64,000 nucleotides of DNA from Methylophaga pinxianii (GCF_020447225.1 NZ_JAJAEO010000181.1:1-64000); one strand, 5' to 3'. Counted from the first letter of the stretch, positions 45,545-54,949 are shown. Program-made: numbers and translations. Notes: a model not told the origin generated them from the sequence alone.

Positions 45545-47031
45545 GCGTTTACCTTTTTCAATGTCGTCATGAAATGCATTGCAATAGCATAGAGCATGAC
45601 CGTTATGATTGGAAAGATAGAGGCAAAGGCAATCAAACCAAAGCCATCCATCAGAATGTTACGACCTTCAATATTTGTTGCCAGGCCGATACCCAGTGCC
45701 GTAACTAATGGCACAGTGACTTCTGAAGTCGTGACCCCTCCTAAGTCATAAGCCAGAGGGACAATATATTTCGGTGCAATCAAAGTGAGCATAATGACGA
45801 TAAAATAACCGCCAATAATATAATGATGGATCGAATCACCCGCGATAATCCGGTGTACGCCGATAGTGATGCCAATCGCTACCCCGAAAGCCACTAAAAT
45901 CCGAATGACATTGCCATTTATCTTGCTTGAGGCTGCTTCCTCGGCTTGTTGCCCAATAGCAATCAGAGCCGGTTCCGCCATAGTGGTAGCAAAACCAATG
46001 GCAAAAGCAAACAGATAAACATAGACAATATGTTGATTCTTAATCAGCTGTTCAGCCATGCTACTGCCAATAGGAAACAAGCCCATCTTTAGACCGACAA
46101 CAAAGGCATATAAACCAAACAACACCATGGCAAACCCAAGAATCACTTTACGTGGATTATTTAACGGGCGTTTTAGTACCAGATATTGGAAAAAGAGAAT
46201 AGTGATAATGATAGGCAATACATCGCCCACCATGCCCAGCAAATCCATTAACATCGTCATCGGGCCGGAAATCGCTTCTTGCTGAGCGGTATCAATACTG
46301 AAATCGGTTGACGGTGTAGCTTCCGTATTGCGAAACACGACGATTCCATACAACTGCACTGTTATCATTGGCACCATCACCGCCATAGCTACGATGCCAA
46401 ACCCATCGATCAGTGGATTACGTCCACGAATGGAAGAGGCTAGTCCAATACCTAATGCAGCGATCAATGGCACCGTGACAATATTTGTGGTCACACCGCC
46501 TGAATCGTAAGCCAGACCGACAATTTCCGCTGGCGTAAAAAAAGTGATGAGAACTACAACCAGGTAGCCAATAATCATGAACCAATGCAGTGGGTAACCA
46601 AAGAGAATTCGAAATACTCCCAGCGCAACGACAAAGCCCACAGAAGTCGCCACCAGAAAACGGAGAATCAGTGCATCAATACGACCTTGGCTGATCTCCT
46701 GAGCCTGTTCGGCTACAGCGATTAAAGCCGGTTCGGCAATCACCGCAGAAAATCCCAAGGCAAAACCGAAAGACAGCAGAATCCACAATGAACCACGTTT
46801 GGTAAATTGATTGGAAAGGCTTTTGCCTACCGGAAAAATACTCAGTTCCAGACCGCGCAGAAATAAAGCTACACCGATAGCAACAACAAACAGACCAATA
46901 CTGATCGACAGAGTATCTTTCGGCAGGCTTTGCATTACAAAGGTTTGAAAAATAACGACCACAACAACGATGGGCAACAGATTTTTCAATGCATGAATGA
47001 ACGCATCCGAAAACGCTTTAAGTTGATTCAC
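45541..47031 (-). CDS. DUF1538 membrane protein, duplicated (possible cation antiporter)
   Basis: A 496-residue inner-membrane protein of about 12-14 helices with an obvious internal duplication: AYDSGGVTTNIVTVPLIAALG and LIDGFG in the first half, AYDLGGVTTSEVTVPLVTALG and LMDGFG in the second; also EPALIAVAEQ and EPALIAIGQQ. This matches DUF1538, fused in tandem. A two-component DUF1538 pair (UmpAB) has been reported, from memory, to exchange Na+ for H+; the same role here is only possible. The start is GTG 47031 with GAGGA upstream. Coupled to a PII-like protein and followed by a CBS-pair protein. Confidence 0.85.
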   Translation of the reverse strand: MNQLKAFSDAFIHALKNLLPIVVVVVIFQTFVMQSLPKDTLSISIGLFVVAIGVALFLRGLELSIFPVGKSLSNQFTKRGSLWILLSFGFALGFSAVIAEPALIAVAEQAQEISQGRIDALILRFLVATSVGFVVALGVFRILFGYPLHWFMIIGYLVVVLITFFTPAEIVGLAYDSGGVTTNIVTVPLIAALGIGLASSIRGRNPLIDGFGIVAMAVMVPMITVQLYGIVVFRNTEATPSTDFSIDTAQQEAISGPMTMLMDLLGMVGDVLPIIITILFFQYLVLKRPLNNPRKVILGFAMVLFGLYAFVVGLKMGLFPIGSSMAEQLIKNQHIVYVYLFAFAIGFATTMAEPALIAIGQQAEEAASSKINGNVIRILVAFGVAIGITIGVHRIIAGDSIHHYIIGGYFIVIMLTLIAPKYIVPLAYDLGGVTTSEVTVPLVTALGIGLATNIEGRNILMDGFGLIAFASIFPIITVMLYAIAMHFMTTLKKVNA

Positions 47032-47095
47032 CGTATCCTCTTTACTGTGGTTTAAAATTGATTGTACGGACTACAGCCCCGCATACAAGCCGCTC

Positions 47096-48169
47096 TCACA
47101 TTTCAGCACTGACCTTTACCTGGTTGCGGCCCGATAATTTTGCAGCATACACCGCTTGATCAGCCGACTGTAATAAGCGTTTTATTGTCATATTACTGCC
47201 GGGTTGGAAAGTCGACACGCCGACCGATAAGGTGACACGTAACGTTTTACCGGAAGAGGCCATGAAATGTGTTTCTGCCACAGTTTTTCGCATCCGTTCG
47301 GCAATGTCTGCGGCAATCATACGACTGGCATCAGCCAATAAAACGACAAACTCCTCGCCACCATACCGGGCCAGCACATCACCTTGGCGTAAGCTGTCGT
47401 TAAGGAGTTGCGCAACATGCTTGAGTACCTGATCGCCGGTTTGGTGACCATGTCCGTCATTGATGCGTTTGAAGTAATCCAAATCAATAAATAAACAGGA
47501 CAGGGCAGTTTTATTCCGGTTGGAGCGACTGAATTCTTCGGTTATGCGTTGATCAAAAAATCGGCGATTATTCACTCCTGTCAGAGGATCACGCAGCCCT
47601 ACCAGTTTGACTTCTTCATGCAAACGGGCATTTTCGATACAGGCAGAGACAACAGCAGCTAGATGCTGAAGAAATTGTGTACCGATATTGGATTGAAATC
47701 TGTTGGGGTTGCGGCTACCTAGATTCAGGCTGCCAATCAGTTGATTTTGTCTTATCAATGGCAATAAAGCAACCGAACCTAATTCAGGATAATCAGGAAA
47801 AAGTTGTTGATGTTGATGCGGCGAAAAGCTGACCAGACGAGGAATGCGTCGCAAACTGAAAAACTGTTCAAGACGCTGCACAGATTCGGTAAACAAGAGA
47901 TCATTCTGCCAGTGCCGTGTGTCCGGTAATGATTCCAGCAAACGTTGAAATTCATATTCAGGGTCATGCAACATCAGTGTCACGGCTGTCAGCTGAAACC
48001 GTTGTTTGTGTTCTTCAAGAATAAGTTTCAGTAACGGCTCCAGGCCGCTGCTATTTAGTAAGCTTAATTCGTATTGCTGAAAGTTGAGCTGTTTTCGCTC
48101 ATTGCTTTTGGCAATACGAATCAGATCATCCAATCGATCTTGGAGCGTCGTCACGTCTTTTTGAGGCAT
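47096..48169 (-). CDS. Cytoplasmic diguanylate cyclase with DUF484/GAF-like sensor
   Basis: A 357-residue soluble protein. Residues 1-190 form a coiled-coil start and a GAF-like domain in the style of DUF484 (ELGSVALLPLIRQNQLIGSLNLGSRNPNRF). Residues 195-355 form a GGDEF domain with LTGVNNRRFFDQR, active site RYGGEEF and an intact inhibitory site RQGD. It should make c-di-GMP with product feedback. No membrane segments. AAGG lies upstream of the ATG. It stands between the DUF1538 unit and comF on the same strand but with 64- and 86-base gaps. Confidence 0.92.
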   Translation of the reverse strand: MPQKDVTTLQDRLDDLIRIAKSNERKQLNFQQYELSLLNSSGLEPLLKLILEEHKQRFQLTAVTLMLHDPEYEFQRLLESLPDTRHWQNDLLFTESVQRLEQFFSLRRIPRLVSFSPHQHQQLFPDYPELGSVALLPLIRQNQLIGSLNLGSRNPNRFQSNIGTQFLQHLAAVVSACIENARLHEEVKLVGLRDPLTGVNNRRFFDQRITEEFSRSNRNKTALSCLFIDLDYFKRINDGHGHQTGDQVLKHVAQLLNDSLRQGDVLARYGGEEFVVLLADASRMIAADIAERMRKTVAETHFMASSGKTLRVTLSVGVSTFQPGSNMTIKRLLQSADQAVYAAKLSGRNQVKVSAEM

Positions 48170-48255
48170 GCAACAGCCTTGAGCCCTGAAATAAGTGTTA
48201 TGGAGCCTAGGGTAAGTTGATCTTTACATTACTGCCTTTGATAGACCAACATTGC

Positions 48256-48981
48256 CTAATAATGGCGTATTGCGCGGGCAATTGTCCACACTTCTACCTC
48301 TTCCACACCATTTTGCTGTAAACACCGACTTGCTTCGGCGACCGTATGGCCTGTGGTATACACATCATCAATCAATGCTACACGTTTGTATGGCAAGGGT
48401 TTGATGACGGCAAACGCCTGTTTTAAATTACGTTTACGTTGCTTACGACTGAGTCCTGCCTGCGGACTGGTGTTGCGCTGCCGGATCAAACTATATTTAT
48501 CGGCTGTCACTCCCAGACGTTTCGCCAGGTTATCGGCTAATTGAGCGGACTGATTGTAACCCCGTTGACGCAAACGGCTGGAATGTAAAGGAATAGGGAT
48601 AATGACTTCCGGCAGTGGTTGCTGTCGCTGCTCAATCTTATCTACCAGTAATTTGGCAAACAAATGTGTAAATACCAACTGTTGGTGAAATTTGAAGGCG
48701 GCTATGCAGTGATTAATCGGGGTTTCATAACGGAATAACGCCAAACTGGCTTGCTGAGGAGGGGGATGTTGCAGACATTGGCCGCAAATGCCACTGACAT
48801 TTAACGGCATGGCACATTGCCGGCAATGCGCTCCCAGCCATGGCAATTCCTCGGTACAGGCTTTGCAAAGTGCATCCTGAAAACTAAACTCCCCACAGAG
48901 GAAGCAGGGAATCGGCAAGAGTTTGCTGTATAATTCTGCCAAACGATGCGTCAATACGGCACCAAAGTTTCTGGCCATCAT
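48256..48981 (-). CDS. comF: ComF-family phosphoribosyltransferase-like protein
   Basis: A 241-residue ComF homologue, needed for DNA uptake and natural transformation in competent bacteria. An N-terminal double zinc knuckle ([33 protein letters not shown]) is followed by a PRTase domain with [12 protein letters not shown] and [18 protein letters not shown]. Two adjacent ATGs (48981, 48978) are possible. It is divergent from bioB, as in Pseudomonas and relatives, and the bioB promoter must lie within or at the edge of comF. Confidence 0.92.
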   Translation of the reverse strand: MMARNFGAVLTHRLAELYSKLLPIPCFLCGEFSFQDALCKACTEELPWLGAHCRQCAMPLNVSGICGQCLQHPPPQQASLALFRYETPINHCIAAFKFHQQLVFTHLFAKLLVDKIEQRQQPLPEVIIPIPLHSSRLRQRGYNQSAQLADNLAKRLGVTADKYSLIRQRNTSPQAGLSRKQRKRNLKQAFAVIKPLPYKRVALIDDVYTTGHTVAEASRCLQQNGVEEVEVWTIARAIRHY

Positions 48982-49002
48982 GTTATTAATCCATTAAATC
49001 TG

Positions 49003-50028
49003 ATGAAGAAGCCCATGACTGAAAATATAGCAGAAAAGACCGCACCGCTTCGCCATGACTGGCAGCAGGCGGAAATTGAAGCCTTGTTTGATTTGCCATT
49101 TGCGGATCTGATGTACAAAGCTCAAACCATTCACCGGCAGAATTTTGATGCCAATGCTGTACAAATCAGTACCTTGCTGAGTATCAAAACGGGTGGTTGT
49201 GCCGAGGATTGTGGTTACTGCCCACAAAGTGCACATCATGAATCCGCAGTAAAAGCGGAACCATTAATGCCGCTGGATAAAGTGCTTGAGTCTGCTGCTC
49301 AGGCCAAATCAACCGGTGCCAGCCGTTTTTGTATGGGGGCCGCATGGCGTAACCTGAAAGACCGCGATGTCGATCGGGTTGTGGCGATGATTGAAGGCGT
49401 GAAAGATATGGGACTGGAAACCTGTGTCACATTGGGTATGCTGGAAAATCATCAGGCCAAACGTCTGAAAGACGCTGGTCTGGATTATTACAATCATAAC
49501 CTCGATACCTCACCGGAATTTTATGGTGAAATCATTTCAACGCGTACTTATCAGGATCGTCTCGATACCTTAAGTCACGTTCGTGAAGCCGGTATTCATG
49601 TGTGTAGTGGTGGTATTGTCGGGATGGGCGAGAGCCGTAAAGATCGCGCTGGTTTGTTAATCAGCCTGGCGAATCTGCCAAGTCATCCGGAAAGTGTTCC
49701 CATCAACTTATTGGTGAAAGTTGAAGGTACGCCGCTTGATGGTATCAATAATCTGGATCCGTTTGAATTTGTTCGCACCATCGCAGTCGCGCGCATTATG
49801 ATGCCGCAATCGTTTGTCAGACTCTCTGCTGGTCGGGAAAACATGACTGATGAATTGCAGGCGATGAGCTTCCTGGCCGGTGCCAATTCGATTTTCTATG
49901 GTGAAAAACTGCTGACCACTGATAATCCGGATACTGATCATGATCAGCGCTTATTCAATCGCCTGGGTATCACACCTTTACAGGTGGGGCAGCCACAACA
50001 GGAAGACAAACACTGTTCTGCCGCCTAA
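49003..50028 (+). CDS. bioB: Biotin synthase
   Basis: A radical SAM enzyme that inserts sulfur into dethiobiotin. The SAM cluster motif is [11 protein letters not shown], and the second-cluster residues lie in [16 protein letters not shown] and [11 protein letters not shown]. Length (341) is normal. I chose ATG 49003; ATG 49015 is equally possible. A TATAAT (48929-48934) within comF may be its -10, without a good -35. No BirA-type or BioR operator was recognised by eye. A strong hairpin separates it from bioF. Confidence 0.95.
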   Translation: MKKPMTENIAEKTAPLRHDWQQAEIEALFDLPFADLMYKAQTIHRQNFDANAVQISTLLSIKTGGCAEDCGYCPQSAHHESAVKAEPLMPLDKVLESAAQAKSTGASRFCMGAAWRNLKDRDVDRVVAMIEGVKDMGLETCVTLGMLENHQAKRLKDAGLDYYNHNLDTSPEFYGEIISTRTYQDRLDTLSHVREAGIHVCSGGIVGMGESRKDRAGLLISLANLPSHPESVPINLLVKVEGTPLDGINNLDPFEFVRTIAVARIMMPQSFVRLSAGRENMTDELQAMSFLAGANSIFYGEKLLTTDNPDTDHDQRLFNRLGITPLQVGQPQQEDKHCSAA

Positions 50029-50047
50029 AACTTTTTATAAAAAACCG

Positions 50048-50078
50048 GATGCTCTGTGCAGCCAGCCTGCACAGAGCA
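50048..50078 (+). terminator. 13-bp perfect hairpin between bioB and bioF
   Basis: ATGCTCTGTGCAG-CCAGC-CTGCACAGAGCAT forms an uninterrupted 13-bp stem 19 bases after the bioB stop. Only two T follow it, so it is an imperfect intrinsic terminator. It may attenuate read-through, pause, or protect the bioB message. Confidence 0.65.
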
Positions 50079-50140
50079 TTTCAGTTAAAGGCAATCGTCT
50101 TTTCACTTCTTTCACGTAGCTGATTTATCGAGGCGCTTTC

Positions 50141-51313
50141 GTGTCACAACTTCCCTGGCAATCCCAACTTCAACATGCACTAAATGAACGAAAAGCTGCG
50201 GGTTTATACCGTCGTTCACGGTTGCGTGATGGAGAGCAGGGTGTGGAAGTTGTGCTGGACGGTCAAAAAATGCTGTCATTCAGTAGCAATGACTATCTTG
50301 GTTTGGCAGCCCATCCACTCATAAAGAAAGCCTTTATTGATGCCTTGGAACGTGAAGGCGTCGGTAGTGGAGCAGCACATTTACTGACCGGGCACAGCAG
50401 ATATCATCACCAGCTTGAAGAAGCTCTGGCAGAGTTTACCGGTCAACAGCGAGTTCTCCTGTTTTCGACTGGCTATATGGCGAATATCGGTGTAATTGAT
50501 GGGTTATTGAGCAAAACGGATGTGGTGATACAAGACAAATTGAATCATGCCTCATTACTGGATGGCGGACGTCTTAGTGATGCACAACAAATACGTTATC
50601 CTCATGCTGATATGAGTTTGTTGCATCAAAGGATGCACACCGCCGCGGGTTCCCGAAATAAATTGATTGTCAGTGATGGTGTATTCAGTATGGACGGAGA
50701 TATTGCGCCATTACCAGAAATCATGGACTTGGCTGAACAGCACAAAGCTGGCGTGTTGATTGATGATGCCCATGGTCTTGGTGTTTTAGGTCAACACGGC
50801 GGCGGTGTTATCGAGCATTATGCGTTATCCCGACAAAAGCCAATACTCGTCGGCACCTTTGGTAAAGCCTTTGGCACGGCAGGCGCTTTTGTCGCAGCTG
50901 ATGATATGGTGATTGAAACACTGATCCAGCAGGCACGCAGCTTTATTTATACCACAGCTCAACCTCCGGCCATTGCCGCCGCGACATTAGCGAGTTTAAA
51001 GCTGGTCAAAGCAGAAAACTGGCGACGTGAAACGTTACAGCAACGTATCAAACAGCTGCGCGATGGGGCGGCCCAACTGGGATTGCCATTAATGCCCTCA
51101 CAAACAGCGATTCAACCGCTGTTAATCGGCGATGATAAAAAGGCACTCAAATTGGGACAGGATCTGGAAAAGCATGGCATTTTAGTGGGTATTATTCGAC
51201 CACCGACAGTGCCAAAGAACACTGCCAGGTTACGCATCACTTTGTCAGCGTCTCACGAGGCTGTTCATATTGATCAGTTACTCCATGCACTGGAGCGCAG
51301 TTATGTTCATTAG
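50141..51313 (+). CDS. bioF: 8-Amino-7-oxononanoate synthase
   Basis: A PLP alpha-oxoamine synthase that condenses pimeloyl-ACP with alanine. Family motifs include SNDYLGLAAHP, GSGAAHLLTGH, DDAHGLGVLG and the PLP lysine in GTFGKAFGTAGAF. Length (390) is standard. The start is GTG 50141 with GAGG seven bases upstream. Its end overlaps bioH by 11 bases. Confidence 0.95.
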   Translation: MSQLPWQSQLQHALNERKAAGLYRRSRLRDGEQGVEVVLDGQKMLSFSSNDYLGLAAHPLIKKAFIDALEREGVGSGAAHLLTGHSRYHHQLEEALAEFTGQQRVLLFSTGYMANIGVIDGLLSKTDVVIQDKLNHASLLDGGRLSDAQQIRYPHADMSLLHQRMHTAAGSRNKLIVSDGVFSMDGDIAPLPEIMDLAEQHKAGVLIDDAHGLGVLGQHGGGVIEHYALSRQKPILVGTFGKAFGTAGAFVAADDMVIETLIQQARSFIYTTAQPPAIAAATLASLKLVKAENWRRETLQQRIKQLRDGAAQLGLPLMPSQTAIQPLLIGDDKKALKLGQDLEKHGILVGIIRPPTVPKNTARLRITLSASHEAVHIDQLLHALERSYVH

Positions 51314-52061
51314 ACAAATGGGACAAGGACCGGACCTGGTCATTTTACATGGCTGGAGTATGCACAGTGGGGTCTGGCAACCCTTAGCCGAGATACTGGC
51401 TGAACAATTCACATTACATCTGGTCGACCTACCAGGACACGGTAAATCTGCCTGGCATTCTGATGCACTGCAAATCGACAATCTTCTCCAACAACTGGAA
51501 CAACGTGTTCCAGCCACGGCGCATTGGATGGGCTGGTCATTGGGAGGGCAGTTAGCTCTGGCATTCGCTTCGCGCTATCCAGGGCGAGTAAGCAAACTGA
51601 TTCTGATAGCCGCCAATCCAAAATTTGTAACAGCGGAGGACTGGCCTGATGCGATGGATGAAGCGGTGTTTACCGTTTTTGCTGGTCAGCTCAGCACCAG
51701 TCAACGGGAAACGCTGAAACGGTTCGTGATGTTACAGGCACGAGGTGCTGAAGGCAGTCGCGAAACCATCCAGTTGCTGGCTGAACAAACCGCCGATCAG
51801 GTCGCACACCCAGAAGCGTTACAAGCCGGTCTGAACTTATTGGAAACACTGGATTTACGCTCGGCTTTAAGTCAATTGGAGCAACCGGTACAGTGCATTA
51901 TGGGAGAGCGGGATCAGCTGGTTCCCATTTCATTGGCTGAAAGTCTGCCAACGTTAAAGCCCCAAGTTGTTATTGATAGAATTGCGGGTGCAGGCCATGC
52001 ACCTTTTATCTCGCAGCCTCAACTTTGTGCCAACCATATTTGCGGATTTCTGAATGACTGA
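51303..52061 (+). CDS. bioH: Pimeloyl-ACP methyl ester esterase
   Basis: Hydrolyses pimeloyl-ACP methyl ester, ending the fatty-acid-like phase of biotin synthesis. An alpha/beta-hydrolase of 252 residues with LHGWSMHSGVW, nucleophile in GWSLGGQLA, acid in GERDQLVP and His in GAGHAPFIS. I chose ATG 51303 (11-base overlap with bioF); an upstream frame start lies well inside bioF. It overlaps bioC by eight bases. Confidence 0.94.
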   Translation: MFIRQMGQGPDLVILHGWSMHSGVWQPLAEILAEQFTLHLVDLPGHGKSAWHSDALQIDNLLQQLEQRVPATAHWMGWSLGGQLALAFASRYPGRVSKLILIAANPKFVTAEDWPDAMDEAVFTVFAGQLSTSQRETLKRFVMLQARGAEGSRETIQLLAEQTADQVAHPEALQAGLNLLETLDLRSALSQLEQPVQCIMGERDQLVPISLAESLPTLKPQVVIDRIAGAGHAPFISQPQLCANHICGFLND

Positions 52062-52953
52062 ACAAGCATCAGGCCCGGAAAAAAAGCGTGTCGCACGAAG
52101 CTTTGGCAATGCAGCTAACAGCTACGATGATGTGGCGATACTGCAACGTGATACTGCTGATGAAATGCTGGATCGTCTGGAGTTGGTCAAAATCAAACCG
52201 CAACAGATCCTTGATCTGGGTACGGGGACCGGACGCAATCTGAGTTTATTGCAGCAGCGTTATCCCGGTGCCCAACAAGTCGCTGTGGATATTGCGCCAG
52301 CTATGCTCAAACATGCAAGACAACGTTATCGCCAAGATCAGGGAGTGCGCCGCTGGTTGCCCGGGCAGAAATCTCCCCTGTTTATAACTGGCGATGCTGA
52401 ACAATTACCCTTGGCGGATAATAGTGTGGATTTGGTCTATGCCAATTTGGCATTGCAATGGTGTGATTTGAGACCGGCATTTCAGGAAATACAACGCATA
52501 CTGCGTCCTGGTGGATTACTGATGTTCAGCACGCTGGGGCCTGATACCCTGCAAGAACTTCGGCAAAGCTGGGCGGCAGTAGATAGTTTTGCACATATTA
52601 ATGTTTTTCTGGATATGCATGATGTGGCAGAAGCGATGTTTGCTGCAGGTTTGAGCGATCCGGTTTTGGATAGCGACCGCCATACACTGTGGTATTCAGA
52701 ACTGATTAGCATGATGCGTGATTTACAACAATTAGGAGCCCGTAACGTCAACCAGGGGCGGCGACGTGGTTTGACTGGCAAACGCACATTGAACCAAGTG
52801 AAGGCAGCCAGTGAGCAATTTCGGGTAAATGGGCAACTACCAGCGACATATGAAGTGATTTATGGTCATGCCTGGGCTGGCGAGTATTCTAGACAAAGAA
52901 TGGATGAGGAGTGTGTGCCCATCAACCTCGATCAATTGAGGCGCAACCGCTGA
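52054..52953 (+). CDS. bioC: Malonyl-ACP O-methyltransferase
   Basis: Methylates malonyl-ACP to start pimelate synthesis on the fatty-acid machinery. The N-terminus VARSFGNAANSYDDVAILQRD is the BioC hallmark, and the SAM site is LDLGTGTGRNL. VYANLALQWCDL and GGLLMFSTLGPDTLQEL are also typical of BioC. Length 299. It overlaps bioH by eight bases and bioD by one (TGATG), so bioFHCD form one coupled unit. Confidence 0.95.
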   Translation: MTEQASGPEKKRVARSFGNAANSYDDVAILQRDTADEMLDRLELVKIKPQQILDLGTGTGRNLSLLQQRYPGAQQVAVDIAPAMLKHARQRYRQDQGVRRWLPGQKSPLFITGDAEQLPLADNSVDLVYANLALQWCDLRPAFQEIQRILRPGGLLMFSTLGPDTLQELRQSWAAVDSFAHINVFLDMHDVAEAMFAAGLSDPVLDSDRHTLWYSELISMMRDLQQLGARNVNQGRRRGLTGKRTLNQVKAASEQFRVNGQLPATYEVIYGHAWAGEYSRQRMDEECVPINLDQLRRNR

Positions 52954-53645
52954 TGGAAAAATCGCTCTTTGTCACCGGTACTGATACCGAAGTAGGCAAG
53001 ACTCGGATCAGTGTAGGATTAATCAAAGTACTACAGCAGCAAGGTTTGAAGGTTGCAGCAATGAAGCCGGTCGCCAGTGGTTGTGAATGGCTGGAGCGGC
53101 AATGGCAGAACGAAGATGCGCTGGCGCTCAGCCAACAGGCCGATATTAAATTACCTTATTCACAGATTAATCCTTACGCATTTGAACCGGCGATTGCGCC
53201 ACATCTGGCGGCTGAGCAGGCCAAAAAAACCATTAATATTGACGTAATTCATGCTCATTTTGCCGCGATAAAATCACAAGCGGATGCCGTCGTAGTGGAA
53301 GGCGCAGGTGGCTGGCTGGTGCCACTGAATGAGAAAGAAACCCTGGCTGATCTGGCAAAAACATTACAGTTACCCGTGGTGCTGGTGGTCGCAATAAAGC
53401 TGGGGTGTATTAATCATGCTTTATTGACTGTTCAGGCGATTGCGAATTCAGGCTTGATGCTGGCTGGCTGGGTTGCCAATGATTTTTTACAGGATGATCA
53501 GTCAACCGCTATTATTCGCAGTCTGACACAACGTATAGACTCGCCCTGTCTGGGAGTTGTACCCAAGCTGAAAGATGGCGAAGACGCCAGTGCCTATCTG
53601 AATTTAACGTTGTCTACTGATTCGGTGCAGCCGGAAAAAGGATGA
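52953..53645 (+). CDS. bioD: Dethiobiotin synthetase
   Basis: Closes the ureido ring using CO2 and ATP. P-loop GTDTEVGKTRIS, catalytic Lys in KPVASG and the EGAGGWLVPL block are canonical. I chose ATG 52953, which overlaps the bioC stop and gives 230 residues, the usual length. bioA is not in this window and must lie elsewhere. The last 32 bases overlap the convergent glutathione S-transferase gene. Confidence 0.95.
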   Translation: MEKSLFVTGTDTEVGKTRISVGLIKVLQQQGLKVAAMKPVASGCEWLERQWQNEDALALSQQADIKLPYSQINPYAFEPAIAPHLAAEQAKKTINIDVIHAHFAAIKSQADAVVVEGAGGWLVPLNEKETLADLAKTLQLPVVLVVAIKLGCINHALLTVQAIANSGLMLAGWVANDFLQDDQSTAIIRSLTQRIDSPCLGVVPKLKDGEDASAYLNLTLSTDSVQPEKG

Positions 53646-54273
53646 TTTCATCGCCTGAATGCCACTGGGGATATTTATGCATGATTTGGGTGAATAGATC
53701 TGACTGAAGAAAACCATTTAACCAGTTTTGCAGCCTTGGGTAATCCGCGTTGCTGAACCAGTCCCAATTGACCAAAGCAAACTGTCTGACAAAAGGTAAT
53801 ATGGCAAAGTCCACTAAGGTCAGGGTATCGCTCATTAAACCAATCTGCTGATTGAGACGATATTCCAGTTTGGATAAGAATTGCTCTCCTTGCTGGCGAT
53901 AATACTGTTCGCTATGCTCAGGATAACGATCAGCATATTTATAACGATCCAGCGCTTGCTTGAAACTGACATCATTCTCTTCAATCAGGATAAACGCTTC
54001 TTTACGTTGTTGTTCATCCAGCGATTGCCAAATGGCATGGTGTTCAGCTGCCCAAAGCATGATATCCAAACTTTCTTCAATGACATTCTGGTCAGTATCA
54101 AACAACACCGGAACCGTGCCCTTGGGGGATATTTTCAGTAATTCAGCCGGTTTGTCTTTTAACACAACCTCGCGTAGTTCGACTTCACGCTCGGCCATGA
54201 CAAGCGCCAGCCTGGCACGCATGGCATAAGGGCAGCGCCGGAAGCTATAAAAAATCGGGTAATTAGCTGACAT
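53614..54273 (-). CDS. Glutathione S-transferase-family protein
   Basis: A 219-residue GST with an N-terminal thioredoxin-like domain (FYSFRRCPYAMRAR, then the glutathione-binding KGTVPVLFD and EESLDIMLW) and a helical C-terminal domain. The CPYA motif resembles the Cys-containing omega/glutaredoxin-like classes, so thiol transfer is more likely than classical conjugation. ATG 54273 has AAGGA seven bases upstream. Substrate unknown. Confidence 0.88.
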   Translation of the reverse strand: MSANYPIFYSFRRCPYAMRARLALVMAEREVELREVVLKDKPAELLKISPKGTVPVLFDTDQNVIEESLDIMLWAAEHHAIWQSLDEQQRKEAFILIEENDVSFKQALDRYKYADRYPEHSEQYYRQQGEQFLSKLEYRLNQQIGLMSDTLTLVDFAILPFVRQFALVNWDWFSNADYPRLQNWLNGFLQSDLFTQIMHKYPQWHSGDEIILFPAAPNQ

Positions 54274-54352
54274 AGTAAGTCCTTCATGATTATGCTGATG
54301 GTGTGCCATAAAATCAGAAGAACAACGTAAGTTTGTTAGACCCTCGGTGCGA

Positions 54353-54949
54353 TTAAATCTGTTTACTGTTACGCAGTTCTTCTGCCTGGCGGTTCAGGGT
54401 GTGTTTAACCAGAATGTTGCGGTCTATGTCACTCATATGAGTAAACGCCATACGTAAATAGAAACTTTTACCTTGAATACTCTCTATTAACTGATCGCAG
54501 GCAATCACTTTGGCAATTGCCCGGATATGTAAACCACCAGGTAGCAATTGCATTCTGATCTCCATCGGGGAACGAGCAGCAAATGCAATATCTGTCATGA
54601 ATGCCAATCCTCCGGCACTAAGGTTAACTTCAATTGCCGATTCGGGATTAAGCGGGGTGTGTAATAACTGAACATTCTGTGCCAGCAAATTGACTTTTTC
54701 ATCCAGCATCCGTAATGCCCTGGCGATATCTCTGTCACTGTGGCCAATTTGATCAACCAGATGATTAAAGCTTTTCTGAATTGACGACATTTGTTGAGTT
54801 AGCTGGCCTGCTTCAGGCGTGGCATCGATAATCGCATTACCGATTTGTTCAGCTTCAACCCCGGTAAGGGGGACGAAAGACATAACCAGACGATCGTTAA
54901 TACGAAAAAAAGCCCGGCGGTCAGAGCCGGTTAGGGTGGTATCGTTCAT
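54353..54949 (-). CDS. PilZ-domain c-di-GMP receptor with helical insert
   Basis: A 198-residue protein. The N-terminal DRRAFFRIND gives the PilZ RxxxR motif and a later NLSAGGLAF gives the [D/N]xSxxG motif. About 90 residues of alpha-helical, coiled-coil-like sequence lie between them (MSSIQKSFNHLVDQ and RALRMLDEKVN). Such an inserted helix is known from tetrameric PilZ proteins such as Xanthomonas XCC6012. Both binding motifs are intact, so c-di-GMP binding is expected. ATG 54949 has AAGG upstream. Confidence 0.85.
   Translation of the reverse strand: MNDTTLTGSDRRAFFRINDRLVMSFVPLTGVEAEQIGNAIIDATPEAGQLTQQMSSIQKSFNHLVDQIGHSDRDIARALRMLDEKVNLLAQNVQLLHTPLNPESAIEVNLSAGGLAFMTDIAFAARSPMEIRMQLLPGGLHIRAIAKVIACDQLIESIQGKSFYLRMAFTHMSDIDRNILVKHTLNRQAEELRNSKQI

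Noticed and set aside
48900-49003. BirA/BioR operator upstream of bioB
   Set aside because: No sequence close to a known biotin operator was seen; only an isolated TATAAT.
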